Under the pieces are notes generated by a model. That model saw nothing but the letters and a program-made list of their open reading frames with translations. It was not told where the DNA came from and did not search any database. A stretch of DNA of 13,844 bases from Chloroflexota bacterium (GTDB lineage Bacteria; Chloroflexota; Dormibacteria; Dormibacterales; Dormibacteraceae): positions 1 through 13,844 of the forward strand of contig VBFW01000012.1 of the NCBI GenBank assembly GCA_005880525.1, written 5' to 3'. The position numbers and the translations under genes were made by a program. Positions 12,568 to 13,844 of the stretch are shown here, piece by piece (the first letter of the stretch is position 1; each line of letters starts with the position of its first letter).

Positions 12568-13844
12568 GTGACTCGCGGGGTGATCGCCAGCCCGCACCGG
12601 CTCGCGAGCGAGGCGGGTGCGCAGGTGCTGCGCGACGGCGGTAACGCCATTGACGCCGCCATCGCGGCCGATGCGGTCCTGTGCGTGGTGTACCCGCATA
12701 TGACGTCAGTGGCAGGCGACCTGATGGCGATTGTTTGGCCGGCGGGTGCTGCCGCGCCTGTCGGGCTCATCGGTGCGGGTAGGTCCGGACAGCTCGCGAC
12801 CATCGACGCGGTGCGGAAGCGCGGCCACGAGGCCATGCCAGAGCGCGGCGTGCTGACGGTCACGGTGCCAGGGACGGTGGAGGCGTGGGGGCGCCTCATC
12901 GAACGCTTCGGCACGCTCGGATGGAGCGCCGTCCTGGAGCCCGCCGCCGCGCTGGCGCAGGACGGATACCAGATCACGCGTCACCTGTCAGAGGCACTGA
13001 AGAGCGCCGCCGGGCTGCTGGGCCGCGAGCCGGCCGCGCACGCTCTGTATCCGCCGATGGATGCGGGCATGGTGCTGCGCAACCCGGACCTCGCGTCAGT
13101 GCTGAAGGACATATCCCGCCACGGCTTCAACGGCTTTTATCGCGGAGAGATCGCTGCCGCCATCGTGGCTGCGATCGCCAGGCGCGACGGGTTTGTCACC
13201 GCACAGGACCTGGCCGGTCATCACTCGGATTGGGTCGAGACGGTGACCCTGTCTTATCGCGACGTCGTTGTCCACGAATTGCCACCGCCGACGCAGGGTC
13301 TCATCGCCCTCAGCCTGCTGAAAGTGCTACGTGACAGGACGAAGGCCGAGCTGGAGCCGGGCCGGGAGTTTGTCGAGATGTTCAGGTCGGCCCGCGATAC
13401 CGCCTACAGCATCCGCGACCGCATCACCGACCCCGACTTCTCGCCGGTTCCCGACCTGGTCACCAGCGACGTTCCCGATGGCGGCGACACCGTCTATCTG
13501 TGCGCGGCGGACGAGCACGGGAACCTCGTGTCGCTCATCCAGAGCGTGGCATTCGACTTCGGCTCCGGCATCGTCGCCGAGGGGACGGGCATGCTGCTTC
13601 AGAACCGCGGCTGCTACTTCAGCCTGGACGCGAATCACGCCAACCGGCTGGAGCCGAAGAAACGCACCAGGCACACGCTCATCCCGGCGATGGCGACTCG
13701 CGAAGGCCGGCCCTGGCTCCTCTATGGATCGATGGGCGGCGACGGCCAGCCGCAGCTGCAGTCCCAGGTTCTGATCAACATCGTGGATCACGGTCTGGAT
13801 CCAGCTGCTGCGGTCGCGCGGCCAAGGATCCGGTTCAGTCCGGA
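12568..13844 (+). CDS. Gamma-glutamyltransferase-family protein, cytoplasmic type (3' end outside window)
   Basis: The frame is open from GTG 12568 to the window edge (425 codons). It is a member of the Ntn-hydrolase family that autocleaves before a threonine and transfers or hydrolyses gamma-glutamyl groups. The N-terminus TRGVIASPHRLASEAGAQVL is the family's first conserved block and GGNAIDAAIAA follows, so no signal peptide is encoded and the enzyme is probably cytoplasmic, unlike the periplasmic E. coli GGT. The predicted nucleophile is Thr308 (codon 13489-13491) in GGDTVYLCAAD, followed by SLIQSVAFDFGSGIV, the GTGMLLQNRG block and the oxyanion-region GSMGGDGQPQLQSQV. The first part reads PHMTSVAGDLMAIVW where classical GGTs have a GGGGF motif, so it belongs to a divergent GGT-like subfamily. 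Substrate is unknown. Only a promoter-like site and the repeat separate it from the lipid kinase. Confidence 0.87.
   Translation, partial: MTRGVIASPHRLASEAGAQVLRDGGNAIDAAIAADAVLCVVYPHMTSVAGDLMAIVWPAGAAAPVGLIGAGRSGQLATIDAVRKRGHEAMPERGVLTVTVPGTVEAWGRLIERFGTLGWSAVLEPAAALAQDGYQITRHLSEALKSAAGLLGREPAAHALYPPMDAGMVLRNPDLASVLKDISRHGFNGFYRGEIAAAIVAAIARRDGFVTAQDLAGHHSDWVETVTLSYRDVVVHELPPPTQGLIALSLLKVLRDRTKAELEPGREFVEMFRSARDTAYSIRDRITDPDFSPVPDLVTSDVPDGGDTVYLCAADEHGNLVSLIQSVAFDFGSGIVAEGTGMLLQNRGCYFSLDANHANRLEPKKRTRHTLIPAMATREGRPWLLYGSMGGDGQPQLQSQVLINIVDHGLDPAAAVARPRIRFSP

Overview
The window is a GC-rich bacterial chromosomal segment in which every supported gene lies on the + strand. Short stop/start overlaps (secD/secF, rimP/nusA, nusA/rnpM, rbfA/nrnA, nrnA/truB, truB/ribF, ribF/glpB), GTG, TTG and probably CTG and ATA start codons, a compact IF-2 and an actinobacterial-length NusA suggest a free-living member of the Terrabacteria. 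Chloroflexota, Candidatus Dormibacterota or Actinomycetota relatives fit best. This placement is an impression from protein style, not a phylogeny.

Region 1 (1-2089) holds the 3' part of secD and all of secF, the membrane subunits that use proton-motive force to help Sec translocation. Region 2 (2212-9078) is the classical transcription/translation cluster: rimP, nusA, rnpM (ylxR), infB, rbfA, a DHH phosphoesterase (nrnA), truB and ribF. Together they cover 30S maturation, transcription elongation and antitermination, RNase P modulation, translation initiation, nanoRNA or cyclic-dinucleotide turnover, tRNA Psi55 formation and FMN/FAD synthesis. Promoter-like sequences lie before rimP and infB. 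No rpsO follows truB-ribF.

Region 3 (9075-12507) is fused translationally to the end of ribF. It contains a GlpB-like flavoprotein, an alkyl-DHAP-synthase (AGPS)-type FAD enzyme with the animal active-site motifs, and a diacylglycerol/lipid kinase. I read these three as a glycerolipid, possibly ether-lipid, module directly downstream of the flavin-cofactor gene. Region 4 (12568-end) is a gamma-glutamyltransferase-family protein without a signal peptide, cut off by the window edge.

The main anomalies are these. The infB reading frame is intact but lacks the G1/P-loop segment (the GHVDHGKT motif), while all other IF-2 motifs are present. The nrnA frame has no ATG, GTG or TTG start before its first catalytic motif, but has a perfect Shine-Dalgarno sequence 7 nt before an ATA codon. 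Two divergent copies of a REP-like palindromic element lie in opposite orientation in the two gaps before infB and before the GGT gene. A 12-bp perfect inverted repeat is embedded in the coding tail of rbfA. No RNA genes, CRISPR arrays, IS elements or tRNAs were seen. No gene-free stretch exceeds 300 bases; the longest, 2090-2211, is described below.
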